A stretch of DNA of 5,483 nucleotides from Leucobacter_A sp035514995 (GTDB taxonomy: Bacteria > Actinomycetota > Actinomycetes > Actinomycetales > Microbacteriaceae): positions 1-5,483 of the forward strand of contig DATJCC010000020.1 of NCBI GenBank assembly GCA_035514995.1, written 5' to 3'. The position numbers and the translations under genes were made by a program. How positions within the stretch are numbered: the stretch's first letter is position 1; each line of letters starts with the position of its first letter. The notes under the pieces were generated by a model, which saw only the letters and a list, made by a program, of their open reading frames with translations, was not told the origin of the DNA and made no database searches. Positions 4,256 through 5,483 of the stretch are shown here, piece by piece.

Positions 4256-5483
4256 ATGAGCGAAGATATTCAGGCGGGTCTCAAAAAAGACTCCCAGAAG
4301 GCAGCCGCGCGAGTGGGACTATCCTCAGATGAAATAATTATTAATGGGGGAAGGCCACTGGAGGGAAGCATTAAAGTTCGTGGCGCTAAAAACCTCGCAA
4401 CAAAAGCTATGGTTGCTTCTTTGCTCGGAAAATCAGAAAGTGTTTTAGGCAACGTTCCAAACATCTCAGATGTGCGTGTAGTGGCAGGTCTGCTCGCTCT
4501 CCACGGTGTGCTGATTACCCGCGGTGAAGAAGGTGAATGGAAGATGGACCCTTCTAACGTAGAAAAAGCTCATAAAGCAGACATCGACGCTCACGCGGGA
4601 TCATCACGCATTCCGATCCTTTTTTGCGGGCCTTTGCTGCACCGTCTAGGTGAGGCCTTCATCCCAGACTTGGGAGGATGCAGAATAGGTGACCGACCAA
4701 TCGATTTTCACCTTGATGCGCTGCGAGCTTTTGGGGCAGTGATTGATAAACATCCAACTGGAATTAGCCTCGAAGCTCCCAACGGGTTAAAAGGAGCAAA
4801 TATTGAGCTACCATACCCTTCAGTTGGCGCCACAGAGCAGGTGCTTCTAACAGCTGTGCTTGCTGAAGGCCAAACTGAGCTACGGAATGCAGCGATTGAA
4901 CCCGAGATTGTAGACCTCATTTGTATTCTACAAAAAATGGGTGCAATTATTTCTCTCGAACCAAACAGGGTCATTTTTATTGAGGGAGTAGAGGAGCTTC
5001 GTGGTTACAATCACGACGCGATTTTTGACAGAAACGAAGCTGCAAGCTGGGCCGCCGCCGCTCTCGCAACCAAAGGAAACGTCTATATTGAAGGCGCTAA
5101 ACAAGAAGAAATGATGACCTTCTTGAACATTTTCCGCAAGGTTGGTGGAGACTTCGATGTAACACGTGAGGGGATTAGGTTCTACCACCCTGGTGGGGAG
5201 CTACGCCCTGTCGTGGTCGAAACTGATGTGCACCCCGGGTTTATGACGGATTGGCAACAGCCACTAGTGGTCGCTCTAACTCAGGCTATTGGCGAGTCAA
5301 CAATTCATGAAACGGTTTATGAAAACAGGTTTGGTTTCACCGAAGCTCTCAACAAAATGGGCGCCAATATTGAAGTGTTTAAAGAGGGGCTTCCGAGTGA
5401 AAACCGGCGGGTTAAACGTCGGGAATTTGAGCAGGCCGCGGTAATACTCGGACCAACTCCGCTTGTTGGAGCCGACATTGAAG
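4256..5483 (+). CDS. murA: UDP-N-acetylglucosamine 1-carboxyvinyltransferase, 3'-truncated
   Basis: MurA transfers the enolpyruvyl group of PEP to UDP-GlcNAc in the cytosol, the first committed step of peptidoglycan precursor synthesis. The visible 409 residues carry the catalytic set of the family: Lys45-Asn46 in VRGAKNLATK, Cys142 in GGCRIG (the loop cysteine that is the target of fosfomycin, so sensitivity is expected from this residue), Arg147 in GDRPID, and Asp332 in HPGFMTDWQQP, the general-base position. The sequence breaks off after TPLVGADIE, before the conserved C-terminal arginine motif (DLRxG type). Relative to E. coli MurA there is an N-terminal extension of about 23 residues (MSEDIQAGLKKDSQKAAARVGL), which I recall as normal for Microbacteriaceae. 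Start ATG 4256 has AGGAG 5 nt upstream, overlapping the leuD stop, and lies 8 nt after leuD. It thus appears to be the third gene of the leucine operon. No separate promoter was recognised in the gap. Confidence 0.97.
   Translation, partial: MSEDIQAGLKKDSQKAAARVGLSSDEIIINGGRPLEGSIKVRGAKNLATKAMVASLLGKSESVLGNVPNISDVRVVAGLLALHGVLITRGEEGEWKMDPSNVEKAHKADIDAHAGSSRIPILFCGPLLHRLGEAFIPDLGGCRIGDRPIDFHLDALRAFGAVIDKHPTGISLEAPNGLKGANIELPYPSVGATEQVLLTAVLAEGQTELRNAAIEPEIVDLICILQKMGAIISLEPNRVIFIEGVEELRGYNHDAIFDRNEAASWAAAALATKGNVYIEGAKQEEMMTFLNIFRKVGGDFDVTREGIRFYHPGGELRPVVVETDVHPGFMTDWQQPLVVALTQAIGESTIHETVYENRFGFTEALNKMGANIEVFKEGLPSENRRVKRREFEQAAVILGPTPLVGADIE

Noticed and set aside
4270..5188. Minus-strand frames inside murA (4270-4464, 4708-4974, 4928-5188)
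   Set aside because: Antisense shadows of well-conserved MurA sequence.
1..5483. CRISPR arrays, insertion sequences, prophage or defence genes
   Set aside because: No repeat arrays, transposase-like frames or terminal inverted repeats are visible; the window is dense with housekeeping genes.

Overview
The window reads as a compact stretch of an actinobacterial chromosome, most likely from the family Microbacteriaceae and perhaps one of its small-genome freshwater lineages of moderate GC (the Rhodoluna/Aquiluna type). This placement comes from memory of protein sequences and of the gene order terC-like, leuC, leuD, murA. No search was run. All real genes are on the + strand. Both ends of the window cut a gene.

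Region 1 (1-788) holds the 3' part of a LysE/RhtB-type amino-acid exporter, then a tRNA-Glu gene with anticodon CTC, then a strong intrinsic terminator.

Region 2 (787-2003) begins with a 16-bp tandem repeat in the promoter region. Next is a leader with the sequence hallmarks of the manganese-sensing yybP-ykoY riboswitch, followed by a TerC-family membrane protein (Mn2+ exporter type). The 3' strand of the riboswitch P1 helix is complementary to the Shine-Dalgarno (SD) region, so a translational ON switch can be drawn from the sequence. The terC-like gene appears to start at a rare ATT codon.

Region 3 (2004-5483) is a probable operon, leuC-leuD-murA. Its genes are separated by 10 and 8 nt and each has an SD. 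LeuC and LeuD form isopropylmalate isomerase of leucine biosynthesis. MurA carries out the first committed step of peptidoglycan synthesis and runs off the window. Before leuC lies an extended -10 promoter (TGGTACAAT). Just after it is a 13-codon leucine-containing leader peptide (MLMRMILLCRDRL), probably leaderless. The leader peptide overlaps a perfect 10-bp hairpin whose 3' arm runs into the leuC SD. This looks like ribosome-mediated translational attenuation by leucine, and it is the most interesting signal in the window.

Thus the two transcription units after the tRNA terminator each carry their own RNA-level sensor placed over the ribosome binding site: one for a metal ion, one for leucyl-tRNA supply. 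All the regulatory models are inferred from base pairing seen by eye.
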